This document shows positions 1 through 7,522 of a stretch of 18,936 nt of DNA, piece after piece (position 1 is the stretch's first letter; the number at the start of each line of letters is the position of its first letter). Under the pieces are notes generated by a model that saw only the letters and a program-made list of their open reading frames with translations, searched no databases and was not told where the DNA came from. The position numbers were made by a program, and so were the translations under genes. This DNA is from JBPCRW01 sp050996405 (GTDB taxonomy: Bacteria; Acidobacteriota; Blastocatellia; Pyrinomonadales; Pyrinomonadaceae): assembly GCA_050996405.1 (NCBI GenBank), contig JBPCRW010000275.1:1-18936 (forward strand), given 5' to 3'.

Positions 1-174
1 CTGGCTTCAGATGCGTTTGTTCCGTTCCGCGACAAGGTTGACGAAGCCGCGAAAGTCGGTATTTCGGCAATTATTCAGCCGGGCGGCTCGGTTAAAGACG
101 AAGAAGTTATTAAAGCCTGCGACGAACACAATCTGGCGATGGTTTTAACCGGCGTTCGTCATTTCAAACATTAA
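1..174 (+). CDS. purH: PurH (AICAR transformylase/IMP cyclohydrolase), C-terminal end
   Basis: The first 57 codons of the window, ending at the TAA at 172-174, translate to the characteristic C-terminus of bifunctional phosphoribosylaminoimidazolecarboxamide formyltransferase/IMP cyclohydrolase. Visible pieces are the opening LASDAFVPFRD, then IIQPGGSVKDEEVI and the terminal TGVRHFKH, which belong to the transformylase half. The enzyme carries out the last two steps of de novo IMP synthesis in the cytoplasm. The start and catalytic N-terminal part lie outside the window. The gene converges on comEC, and the space between them holds only palindromic sequence. Confidence 0.95.
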   Translation: MASDAFVPFRDKVDEAAKVGISAIIQPGGSVKDEEVIKACDEHNLAMVLTGVRHFKH

Positions 175-411
175 AATAAAGGATAGTGAGTCAATGGCGG
201 GAGAGGCAGAAGACGCGCGCGTCGGGCAAGGACAGAGAAACTTTCACCCTCCCTCACGGTCGGGTTTCTACCTCGTCTCTCGTTTTTGAACTACTACCAA
301 ATAAGATTTGACTTTTGCGTCAAATTGCAGTAAAACTTTGGTTAATTAAACTTTTGCAGGAACGCTCGGACGGTTTTCTTTAAATGAGAATTCGCGTCCG
401 TATTTGTTTTT
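175..411. repeat. purH-comEC convergent spacer with REP-like imperfect palindrome
   Basis: No gene is seen in these 237 bases. Bases 203-217 (GAGGCAGAAGACGCG) and the reverse complement of 262-275 share the core GAGGYAGAA, giving an imperfect palindrome. Inside it are the exact 12-bp palindrome GACGCGCGCGTC (212-223) and a smaller stem, AGAAAC 236-241 with GTTTCT 264-269. The right side runs into a short T stretch (282-286), so the structure could help terminate purH. Base composition is richer in GC than in the next 100 bases. It looks like an intergenic palindromic unit, but a single copy cannot prove a repeat family. Confidence 0.4.
306..325. other. Small hairpin in purH-comEC spacer
   Basis: ATTTGAC at 306-312 is exactly complementary to GTCAAAT at 319-325, with a six-base loop. 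It lies between the two convergent stop codons and could be a weak bidirectional transcript end. No clear U-tract follows on either strand, so it is recorded as a hairpin and not as a terminator. Confidence 0.35.
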
Positions 412-3156
412 TCAGCGATAAAATACTTTGCCGATAAAGGTTCTCATTTGCAAATCTCGTCCGTCTGTCGAAAGCGAAATCGTGCCGTTTTCGCCCGTCG
501 TCAAAACTTTCGCGCTCGCATTTTTCCATCTTTCAACAATTTCCGGTTTCGGATGTCCGAACGGCGATTCGCGCCCGACGGAAATTACTGAAAGCCTAGC
601 TTTTGAAGCATTCACGAAATTCTGCGTTGAAGAAGTTCGGCTTCCGTGATGCGCGACTTTTACAACGTCTGTCTGAATAGATTCCGGTAAATCCAGCAAT
701 TCATTTTCGGCTTCCTTTTCGATGTCTCCGGTCAGCAAAAATTTTCTCGCGCCGTAATTAACGCGCAAAACGACCGAGTGATTATTGTCGGACGCGGCTT
801 CCGGCGCGTCGTCGGCGATCGGATATAGAACTTCAACTTTGACATCGCCGAATTCTAAAATTTCGCCGCGTGAAACAACTTGGAGCGGAATACCGCGCTT
901 TTGCAAAACCGTAAAAAGCTCCGCAAAATCTGCATCTTTCGACGGCGTTCTGCCGAACATCGCGGCTTTGACGCGGAAATTTCGCGCGACATCGGTCAAA
1001 CCTTGAATGTGGTCTGTGTCGGCGTGCGTCGCCAGAATATAATCAACTTTGTCCAGACCTTTTTCCCATAAAAACGGCGACACGACCGATTCGCCAATGC
1101 TCTGCGTGTCTGGTTCAAAAAGTTCCGGTTCTTCGTCCTCGCGTTTAACATACTGCGCGTTAGAATTCGGCTTTCCGCCGCCGTCAACCATCAAAGTTTC
1201 GCCCGTCGGCATTGTTATCAAAGCCGAATCGCCCTGCCCGACATCGAGAAATTCGACGCGCAATCGCCCGTCCGGTCGCGCCGCGCTGAATGGATGAAAA
1301 ACGATGCCCGCAAGAAAAATTAAATAAACGATGAACGCGGAACGCTGAATGATGCGCGAAAAATTCAGCGTTCCGCGTTCATCGTTCATCGTTTTTAAAG
1401 CGAATGGTTTCCAGCAATGAATTAAAATCGTCAAAATTATTATTGGAATGAAATAAACGGCGTAGATAATTTTTAGATTGCCCGCGTAATGCGGTAGGCG
1501 AATGCTTGCCCAATCGTTTTCGATAAACGGGTCGGCGAGATGCAGCAAAAACCAGTTTAAAATTTCGGTCAGCCAGATAAACGGCGCGGCGAAAATTCCG
1601 CTGATGTTGGCGAAAAGAACCGCGAGAAGAGCGACGACGCTTTCAATCGCCATCAGAAAACCGACCCAGATATTAAGGAAAACTGAAATCAGCGAAAGCC
1701 GGTGAAAATAAATTACCAGAAACGGCACGAGCCACGCCTGCACGATAACCGAAACCGTTATCATTTCAAAAACGTAGCGCAGAATTTTCTGAATTTTCAA
1801 TTGTTCTAATTTTTCGGCGCGCGCGGTTTTAAAAAGATTGCATTGCCAGACCGAACGCGCTTGCTCGCGCCGCCAGTTTGCCTCGCTCCAGTAAAGCGTC
1901 TCGCAAAAAATTTTCAGAGATTGCGCCGAGTTTGGCGGAACTGGAGTTTCGGCGTTCGGATGCCATTCGCCGATCGCGCGCATTTTTTCCAGCAGCGGAA
2001 AAGCCATTGCGATAATCGCCGTGACGCAGACGAAAGTCAGTTGAAAAGATTGGTCGAATAAATCCGACGGTCGCCAGACCAGTAAAATTAAAGCCGATAC
2101 GCCGAGCGCGTTCAGCAAAGATGATTGCCGAAAAATCACCCGCGCGAAATGCAGAATCGTGAACATCAGAGCCGCCCGCGCGACCGGCACATCCGCGCCG
2201 ACGGTTATCGTGTAAATCCACAAAAACACGCTCGCCGATAGAAATTGCGCCCAGCGATTTTTGGTAAAACGCCGCAGAATCCAAATCGCTAAACCGCCGA
2301 TAAACGTAATCTGCAAGCCGCTGATAACGACGATATGAAAAGTTCCGCCTTGACGAAATTTTTCGGCGGTCGTTTTGTCGAGATGAAAACGATTGCCGAG
2401 TAAAGACGCGATTAAAACGCCTGCCGTCGGCACGGAAAAATATTTTTTAAATTCTAAAATCAAATTTTGACGGCTTTCGTAAAACCAATCGAGCGGCGCG
2501 AAAGTTTTCGTTTCGCCTAAGTTTTCAATCAGTAGCGGGCTTTTGATAACGCCGCTCGCGTCCAATTCCTTCTGGTCGAGAATCGCTTTTTGCGAAGCGA
2601 CACCCGGATTTAAAAAACGGTCTTCGCGCCGCAACTCGCACGCGACGCGAAGCCGCGCGCCGTAATGCAAATCTAATTGCTCGTATTCGGCGGCGATTTG
2701 CTCGTTGAAAACCGCCGCGAAAAGTCTGATATTGCCCGAAACCTTTCGCTCGGCGTTTTTGCGGGTCACGCTTTCTGATTTTAATTCGAGAAAAAATCCG
2801 CCGACCGCCAACTCCGGCTTGCCCTGCAAAACTCCGGTAATTTCAATCGGTTCGCCGGACACGAATTCGTTTTTATCATAAAGGATTTTTAAGCGATCCG
2901 GCGCAATCGAACTTTTCTCGATTTGCAGACACATCGCGCCGAGCGCGGCAAACGAGACGACCAGAAAAACCGTTGCCGATTTCTGTTTAAAAAAAATGAT
3001 TGTAGAAATTGCGGCAAGCAAACATCCGACAATAAAAATATAAATTGAAGCGGCGAAAAAATTTCCGATGAAAATTCCAAGCGCGAAAAAAACTGCCAGC
3101 CACGCTAAAGGATAATGAGAAAAATCCGGTTTTTTTTGTGAAGCGACGACGGACAT
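412..3156 (-). CDS. comEC: ComEC/Rec2 DNA-uptake channel with metallo-beta-lactamase domain
   Basis: This 914-residue protein has the full ComEC layout. Hydrophobic segments lie at about 15-75. A soluble OB-like region (DUF4131 type) spans about 90-220. The multi-helix Competence domain spans about 230-575, followed by one more helix (607-622). A C-terminal metallo-beta-lactamase domain starts at DVGQGDSALI (638-647). That domain keeps HADTDH (711-716), TGDIE (809-813) and HHGS (836-839), so the metal site looks intact. ComEC carries single-stranded DNA across the inner membrane during transformation. The channel motif reads ISGLQ where many homologues have ISGLH. The ATG at 3156 precedes a charged N-terminus. 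The comEA-like gene ends 46 bp upstream, so the two are probably co-transcribed. Residues 591-610 are encoded by a perfect hairpin (1327-1386). Confidence 0.95.
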   Translation of the reverse strand: MSVVASQKKPDFSHYPLAWLAVFFALGIFIGNFFAASIYIFIVGCLLAAISTIIFFKQKSATVFLVVSFAALGAMCLQIEKSSIAPDRLKILYDKNEFVSGEPIEITGVLQGKPELAVGGFFLELKSESVTRKNAERKVSGNIRLFAAVFNEQIAAEYEQLDLHYGARLRVACELRREDRFLNPGVASQKAILDQKELDASGVIKSPLLIENLGETKTFAPLDWFYESRQNLILEFKKYFSVPTAGVLIASLLGNRFHLDKTTAEKFRQGGTFHIVVISGLQITFIGGLAIWILRRFTKNRWAQFLSASVFLWIYTITVGADVPVARAALMFTILHFARVIFRQSSLLNALGVSALILLVWRPSDLFDQSFQLTFVCVTAIIAMAFPLLEKMRAIGEWHPNAETPVPPNSAQSLKIFCETLYWSEANWRREQARSVWQCNLFKTARAEKLEQLKIQKILRYVFEMITVSVIVQAWLVPFLVIYFHRLSLISVFLNIWVGFLMAIESVVALLAVLFANISGIFAAPFIWLTEILNWFLLHLADPFIENDWASIRLPHYAGNLKIIYAVYFIPIIILTILIHCWKPFALKTMNDERGTLNFSRIIQRSAFIVYLIFLAGIVFHPFSAARPDGRLRVEFLDVGQGDSALITMPTGETLMVDGGGKPNSNAQYVKREDEEPELFEPDTQSIGESVVSPFLWEKGLDKVDYILATHADTDHIQGLTDVARNFRVKAAMFGRTPSKDADFAELFTVLQKRGIPLQVVSRGEILEFGDVKVEVLYPIADDAPEAASDNNHSVVLRVNYGARKFLLTGDIEKEAENELLDLPESIQTDVVKVAHHGSRTSSTQNFVNASKARLSVISVGRESPFGHPKPEIVERWKNASAKVLTTGENGTISLSTDGRDLQMRTFIGKVFYR
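1327..1386. repeat. Perfect 24-bp inverted repeat inside comEC
   Basis: Bases 1327-1350 are exactly complementary to 1363-1386, leaving a 12-base loop. On the coding strand the arm is built from degenerate heptads (ATGAACG, CGGAACG, CTGAATT), and one extra ATGAACG precedes the stem. It is read in frame as ComEC residues 591-610 (NDERGTLNF to FIV). These lie in the loop between the last Competence-domain helix and the helix leading to the lactamase domain. The reading frame is kept and no stop is introduced. The pattern is like a palindromic element accepted inside a protein gene, as described for Rickettsia palindromic elements. Confidence 0.9.
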
Positions 3157-3202
3157 TATTTAATTTTATCCAAAAATATTTTTGTTTTAAATGCTGTAAA
3201 GC

Positions 3203-3547
3203 TCACTCGACTTTGACCAAACTTTGCAAATCACGAAATTTTTTATCGCTCATTCCGTGAACTAGAATCAGATTTTCCGTTCGCCGAAATTTACCATATT
3301 TTCCGCGAAATTCAATAATTTTTTTCGCCGTTTCTTCGCCGACGTGCGGAAGTTTTTCGAGTTCCTCGGCGGTCGCCGTATTAATATCGACGGCATTCTC
3401 GGATATGAGATTTGGATTTCGTATCGTTAAAACTTGATTGGATTCGCGCCGCGCGCAATTTGCCAGCAAAATGCAGAGCGCAATCAAAAGCAGAAGTTTA
3501 AGAATAAAATTACAATTATTGAAATAATAAGACTTAGCGGCTCGCAT
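3203..3547 (-). CDS. ComEA-like helix-hairpin-helix DNA-binding protein
   Basis: A small exported protein with a basic N-terminus, one hydrophobic segment ending in LLLIALCILLANC, a short linker and a C-terminal helix-hairpin-helix domain. The domain begins VDINTATAEELEKLPHVG and ends LVKVE, and resembles the ComEA DNA-binding domain. ComEA binds incoming double-stranded DNA at the cell surface and passes it to ComEC, which lies immediately downstream. The Cys after LLAN could be a lipidation site, but Asn at -1 is not a standard lipobox residue. The ATG at 3547 is chosen because AAGGA (complement of 3551-3555) precedes it. Another ATG at 3559 adds four residues, but its AAAGG abuts the start codon. 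No symbol is given because related HhH proteins outside competence exist. Confidence 0.85.
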   Translation of the reverse strand: MRAAKSYYFNNCNFILKLLLLIALCILLANCARRESNQVLTIRNPNLISENAVDINTATAEELEKLPHVGEETAKKIIEFRGKYGKFRRTENLILVHGMSDKKFRDLQSLVKVE

Positions 3548-3620
3548 TTTTCCTTGCATCCTTTGTGTGCAAAATGCTAAAAGTTTATCAAAATCAACGA
3601 ATTAACATTCTCGAAACATC

Positions 3621-3658
3621 GTTTTCCACAGGCTTTTTCCACAACTTCTGTGGAAAAC
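3621..3658. promoter_or_regulatory. Three DnaA-box-like sites forming an 11-bp inverted repeat
   Basis: TTTTCCACA occurs at 3622-3630 and 3635-3643, and its reverse complement TGTGGAAAA at 3649-3657. The outer two form an exact 11-bp inverted repeat (3621-3631 with 3648-3658). TTTTCCACA is one base from the classical DnaA box TTATCCACA and matches the form reported for cyanobacterial origins. The cluster lies 62-110 bp upstream of the comEA-like gene and downstream of ftsK. It could be a DnaA-controlled regulatory site, a DnaA titration site, or just a hairpin at the ftsK transcript end. Confidence 0.4.
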
Positions 3659-3677
3659 TTTGTAAGCAAAAATTTCT

Positions 3678-3701
3678 CGCAAAGACGCAAAGAGCGTAAA
3701 G
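3678..3701. repeat. Short 8-bp tandem repeat (CGCAAAGA type)
   Basis: Two exact copies of CGCAAAGA (3678-3685 and 3686-3693) are followed by the diverged unit GCGTAAAG (3694-3701). It lies in the ftsK-comEA spacer, close to the heptad array after ftsK. No opposing arm was found. Confidence 0.6.
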
Positions 3702-3728
3702 GAAAATCGATGTAAATCAATTCCCGAT

Positions 3729-3756
3729 TTTTGCCTTTTTACTTTTTACTTTTGCC
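3729..3756. repeat. Four-unit heptad array abutting the ftsK stop codon
   Basis: Four consecutive 7-bp units, TTTTGCC, TTTTTAC, TTTTTAC and TTTTGCC, occupy 3729-3756 exactly and end at the base before the ftsK stop codon (3757-3759). On the ftsK strand this gives the words GGCAAAA and GTAAAAA. No clear opposing arm is seen, so this is a one-armed member of the repeat class found at other gene boundaries here. Confidence 0.8.
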
Positions 3757-6288
3757 TTACAACTCTCTGCCTTCCTCGGCTTCCTGCAAAGCGTCGTAAG
3801 CCTTTTGCAGAATCGGGCGGGCGCGTTTGCTGCCGTCCATTTCGCCGATGTAACCTTCTCTGACCATCGCGTCGAGAATGGCGGCGGCACGCCCGTAACC
3901 GATTCTAAGATGACGCTGCAAAAGCGAAGTCGAAGCACTTTTGCTGCTCACGACTGTGCGAAGCGCGTCAACAAAAAGCGGGTCGCGCCTGCCCGGTAAA
4001 TCTTCAACGTCAATCAACTCGTCTTCGGTTTTGGTAATCGTCGTATCGTATTCGGGTTTGCCCTGCCCTTTAATGTATTCGACGATTTTTGTAATCTCCT
4101 TCTCGTCAACATACGCGCCGTGAACGCGGACGATTTGCGATGTCGCGGGCGGCAGAAAAAGCATATCGCCGCGCCCTAACAGACGCTCCGCGCCGTTGCC
4201 GTCAATGATTGTGCGCGAGTCAACTTTCGATGAAACACGGAAACTGATTCGCGCCGGAAAATTTGCTTTAATCAATCCGGTGATAACGTCAACCGACGGA
4301 CGCTGCGTAGCTAAAACAAGATGAATGCCGACGGCGCGCGCCATTTGTGCAAGGCGCGTGATTGATTCTTCAACTTCCTTGCCGGAAACCATCATCAGGT
4401 CTGCAAGTTCGTCAATAATAATTACGATAAACGGAAGTTTTTTCCAAGTCTCGCCGTTGTCATCGAAATGCTCGGCGGCGTTGCGTTTTTCGACTTCCGC
4501 GTTGTAGCCGTCAATGTTGCGAACGCCCCAGCCCGCTAAATCTTTATAACGTTTTTCCATTTGCGCGACAGCCCATTTTAAGGAATTTGAAGCGCGTTTC
4601 GGGTCGGTGATAATCGGCGTGGCGAGATGCGGAATGTCCGCGTAAATTCCGAGTTCGACCTGCTTCGGGTCAACCAGTATAAATTTTACTTCGTCGGGTT
4701 TCGCCTTATACAAAATCGAAACAATTAGCGTGTTAACGCCGACGGATTTTCCCGCGCCGGTCGCGCCCGCAATCAGCAGATGCGGCATTTTCGCTAAATC
4801 CGCGACGTAGTTTAAACCGTCAATTGATTTGCCGAGCGCGATTGTCAATTTCGATTCGGACGTTTTAAATTTTGTAGATTCGATGACTTCGCGCAAAAAA
4901 ATCGTGTCGCGCATCGGATTCGGAACTTCGATACCGACATGCGCTTTGCCGGGAATGCGGTCGATGCGAATTGATTCGGCTTTCAAGGCGAGACATAAAT
5001 CGTCCGCTAAACCCGTGATGCGCGAGTATTTTACGCCTGGGTCAGGTTTAAATTCGTAAGTCGTGACGACCGGACCCGGCGAGATATGTTTGACCGTTCC
5101 GGTCGCGTTAAATTCTTTGGTTTTGACCACCAATTCCTGCGCGATGAGCAAAAGCTGTTCTTCTTTATGCTCGGTCGGCGGCGGTGATTCGGTTAAAAAT
5201 TCCGGTGTCGGTAAAATGTAATTATCGTAATTCGGCGGCGAATTAGTTTTTGCGGTCGGCTCAAATTTTGCTTCTTCAACCGGCAAAGGCGCAAGCAAAA
5301 TTTTCTCCAAATCGCCGGTTTGCTTCATCGGCGAAATCGGAATCGGCGCGGAATCTTCGTTTAAAACTTCAAATTCATCTTCTTTATCCAGCGAAGTTTT
5401 CGGTATTTTATCGGCACTCGCAATCGTCGGCAAAATTTCTTTCGGCGTTTCGGTTTCCGACGCGGATTCAGGTAAAACTGCCGCGTCAGAAAGATTTTCG
5501 GCGGCGTTTTTTGATTTTTTATTTAAGGAATTTTGCGTTGCTGTCGCGGTATCGCCGAGCGAAATCGTCGGTTTTTTCGCGTTTTCTTGGGCGGAAAATT
5601 CCCTTTCGTTTCGCGCTTCGAGACGTTTTTCCATTCGCGCCGCCGATGCTTGTTTCTGCGTTTCACGCCACGCGCGGTAACGCTCGCGCCATTTTTCAAA
5701 ATAAATTTTGAGATGCCCGAAGACAAGTGGGAAACTGTCGAAAATCGAGAAATACGAGAGATTTGTAATCAGCAAAACTGAAGTTAAAAACAAAGCGGTT
5801 AATAAAATTCCCGAACCGAGTTTTCCTATCAGAGCGTTGAACGCCTGCGCTAAAAATGCGCCGACCAGCCCGCCTTTTGAATCGGAACCGGCAAAAAGTC
5901 CGAACATGCCGGATGTGGAAACGACGAACAGAAGATACCCGATTATGCGACTGACGGGCGCGTAAAAATTCCCCGAACGCGAAACGCGCCACGCAATTAA
6001 ACCCATCAGAAACGGCAGAAAATATGTCGCCAACCCGATTATATTAAATAAAATTGTGGCTGCGGTCGCCCCGGCAACGCCAATCCAGTTTTGTGTTTTA
6101 AAAGAACTGCTGTTAAAAAAAAGAACCGGATCATTCGCGTTATAGGAAACTAAGCAAAGAAATAACAAAACGGTCAGTGCCGCGATTCCGACGGCGACAA
6201 TTTCATTTGTCCGCGAATGCGCGTTTGAAGCGTTTTCTTTTTTCTTTACTTCGGCTGCCACGTCTTTAATGTAAAACGGAAAATGCAA
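3757..6288 (-). CDS. ftsK: FtsK/SpoIIIE DNA translocase
   Basis: A membrane-anchored DNA pump that clears and aligns chromosome termini at the septum. The N-terminal part has about four transmembrane helices (roughly 29-50, 68-100, 112-133, 140-178). A charged, proline-containing linker runs to about residue 375. The RecA-type motor shows Walker A GATGAGKS at 508-515 and Walker B IIIDE at 623-627. The C-terminal winged helix (about 770-827, with LLQRHLRIGYGRAAAILD) is the gamma domain that reads KOPS sequences and contacts XerD. At 843 residues it is a short-linker FtsK. The start is uncertain: the 6288 start is a TTG lying inside repeat sequence with no ribosome site. A GTG at 6261 gives a protein nine residues shorter and fits the family equally well. 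prfB ends only 17 bp upstream of the longer start. Confidence 0.93.
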   Translation of the reverse strand: MHFPFYIKDVAAEVKKKENASNAHSRTNEIVAVGIAALTVLLFLCLVSYNANDPVLFFNSSSFKTQNWIGVAGATAATILFNIIGLATYFLPFLMGLIAWRVSRSGNFYAPVSRIIGYLLFVVSTSGMFGLFAGSDSKGGLVGAFLAQAFNALIGKLGSGILLTALFLTSVLLITNLSYFSIFDSFPLVFGHLKIYFEKWRERYRAWRETQKQASAARMEKRLEARNEREFSAQENAKKPTISLGDTATATQNSLNKKSKNAAENLSDAAVLPESASETETPKEILPTIASADKIPKTSLDKEDEFEVLNEDSAPIPISPMKQTGDLEKILLAPLPVEEAKFEPTAKTNSPPNYDNYILPTPEFLTESPPPTEHKEEQLLLIAQELVVKTKEFNATGTVKHISPGPVVTTYEFKPDPGVKYSRITGLADDLCLALKAESIRIDRIPGKAHVGIEVPNPMRDTIFLREVIESTKFKTSESKLTIALGKSIDGLNYVADLAKMPHLLIAGATGAGKSVGVNTLIVSILYKAKPDEVKFILVDPKQVELGIYADIPHLATPIITDPKRASNSLKWAVAQMEKRYKDLAGWGVRNIDGYNAEVEKRNAAEHFDDNGETWKKLPFIVIIIDELADLMMVSGKEVEESITRLAQMARAVGIHLVLATQRPSVDVITGLIKANFPARISFRVSSKVDSRTIIDGNGAERLLGRGDMLFLPPATSQIVRVHGAYVDEKEITKIVEYIKGQGKPEYDTTITKTEDELIDVEDLPGRRDPLFVDALRTVVSSKSASTSLLQRHLRIGYGRAAAILDAMVREGYIGEMDGSKRARPILQKAYDALQEAEEGREL

Positions 6289-6338
6289 AATGCAAAGTTT
6301 TGATTTTAGTTTTCATTCCGCATTTTGAATTCCGCATT
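6275..6338. repeat. Heptad repeats in opposing orientation at the prfB-ftsK junction
   Basis: Bases 6311-6338 are four heptads on the + strand: TTTCATT, CCGCATT, TTGAATT, CCGCATT. Their reverse complements are of the form AATGNNN or AATTNNN. Bases 6282-6295 are two copies of AATGCAA in the opposite orientation, so the two sides form an imperfect hairpin. The right-hand side encodes the RF2 tail (NNAEFKMRNEN) and the left-hand side covers the TTG start of ftsK. The repeat therefore extends the end of one gene and may overlap the beginning of the next. Confidence 0.7.
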
Positions 6339-7440
6339 GTTTCCGCTTTTTCTGAAAAGCAAAAATTCTTTGATAAAATCGTCAATATCGCCGTCCAAAA
6401 CCGCCTCGACATCAGTTCGTTCAAATTTGGTGCGCGCGTCTTTAATCAAACGATACGGCTGCAAAGTGTAATTGCGAATCTGCGAACCGAACGAAATATC
6501 CTGCTTGGCGGCTTCGAGTTCCGAACTTTCGGATTTGCGTTTTTCCAATTCGAGTTCATAAAGTTTTGAGCGCAAAACCTGCATTGCCACGGCGCGATTT
6601 TGAATTTGCGAACGCTGGTTTTGGCAGGTGACAACAATCTCCGACGGTAAATGCGTGACGCGAACCGCCGAATCGGTGACGTTAACGTGCTGACCGCCCG
6701 CGCCCGACGAGCGATAGGTGTCAATGCGCAAATCCTTATCGTTAATTTCGACCTCGATATTTTCGTCAATTTCCGGCGACACGAACATCGAAGCGAAACT
6801 GGTTTCACGGCTTCCGCCCGAATTAAACGGCGAAATTCTGACCAGACGATGAACGCCCGCTTCGCACGCGAGCAACCCGTAGGCATATTCGCCTTCGACG
6901 CGAAACGTGGCGGATTTAATACCCGCTTCGCTGCCCGACTGCTCGTCTAAGATTTCCGTTTTGAAGCCACGTTTTTCCGCCCAGCGCAAATACATTCTAA
7001 GGAGCATCTGCGCCCAATCCTGCGCGTCCGTGCCGCCCGCGCCCGATTGAATCGAGCAAATCGCGTTGTTCGCGTCGGTTTGTCCCGATAGTAAAACTTC
7101 GATTTCGGCTTCGGAAACTTCCGCGTCGAGTTTTGTCAAAAGTTCGTCTAATTCTGTCAAAGAACCCGCGTCGGTTTCGGCAAATTCAAACAAAACTTCT
7201 GCGTCGGAAACAATGTCTTCAAACTTTTGCTGCCGCTCAATGGCGCGTTCGACGCGGCTTCTCTGCCGGACGATTTTCTGCGCTTTTTCCGAATCGTTCC
7301 AAAAATCGGGCGCGGCAATTCGCGTTTCTAATTTTTCAAGTTCAATGCGTTTTTGAGGCGCGTCAAAGAAACCTCCCAAGCTGTTCGACCTGCCGCTTTA
7401 TCGTTTCAAATTTATTTTGTAAATCGTTTAATTCAATCAT
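6306..7440 (-). CDS. prfB: Peptide chain release factor 2, with programmed +1 frameshift
   Basis: Release factor 2 reads UGA and UAA stop codons and triggers peptide release. The main reading frame alone lacks a convincing start. The gene begins at the ATG at 7438-7440 with 25 codons (MIELNDLQNK...LGRFL), then an in-frame UGA (complement 7363-7365). A +1 shift skips one base (7365) and continues as DAPQKRIEL. The coding parts are therefore complement 7366-7440 and 6306-7364, giving 377 residues. The RF2 specificity tripeptide SPF falls at about 203-205 and the catalytic GGQ at about 248-250, near the Escherichia coli positions. The last 15 or so residues (FRKSGNNAEFKMRNEN) extend past the usual end and are partly repeat-encoded. 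The start codon lies 6 bases from the stem of a long hairpin shared with the lnt end. Confidence 0.95.
7362..7377 (-). promoter_or_regulatory. RF2 programmed +1 frameshift signal
   Basis: Read on the minus strand the site is GGGAGG-UUU-CUU-UGA-C. GGGAGG (complement 7372-7377) is an internal Shine-Dalgarno-like element three bases before the slippery CUU (7366-7368). The UGA stop (7363-7365) is followed by C, the weak termination context used in this mechanism. The stop is codon 26, as in Escherichia coli. Low RF2 makes the ribosome pause at UGA and slip +1, so RF2 controls its own synthesis. Confidence 0.95.
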
Positions 7441-7446
7441 ATTTTA

Positions 7447-7522
7447 ATTGCCACAAAAATTCACAAAAACTCAAAAATTATTTTAGTTTTAATTTGTGTC
7501 TTTTGTGAATTTTTGTGGCAAT
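7447..7522. repeat. Perfect 22-bp inverted repeat between lnt and prfB
   Basis: Bases 7447-7468 are exactly complementary to 7501-7522, with a 32-base AT-rich loop. The left arm repeats a unit close to CACAAAAATT about every ten bases. The right arm lies inside lnt and encodes about residues 554-560 (LPQKFTK) before the stop in the loop. The other arm ends six bases before the prfB ATG. In the lnt-prfB transcript this would be a strong hairpin just upstream of prfB initiation. Confidence 0.9.

Noticed and set aside
3678..3756. Possible CRISPR array from the regular short repeats
   Set aside because: Units are 7-8 bp with no spacers, so this is a tandem repeat.
5250..5992. Overlapping open frames of 80-150 codons opposite or out of frame with ftsK
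   Set aside because: They lie within the confidently assigned ftsK gene, have repetitive Arg/Phe/Ser-rich composition and no recognisable domain. They are coding shadows.
7379..7381. TTG as the start of prfB
   Set aside because: It lies in the shifted frame just before the frameshift site and removes the conserved RF2 N-terminus. The ATG at 7440 with the UGA frameshift explains the sequence fully.
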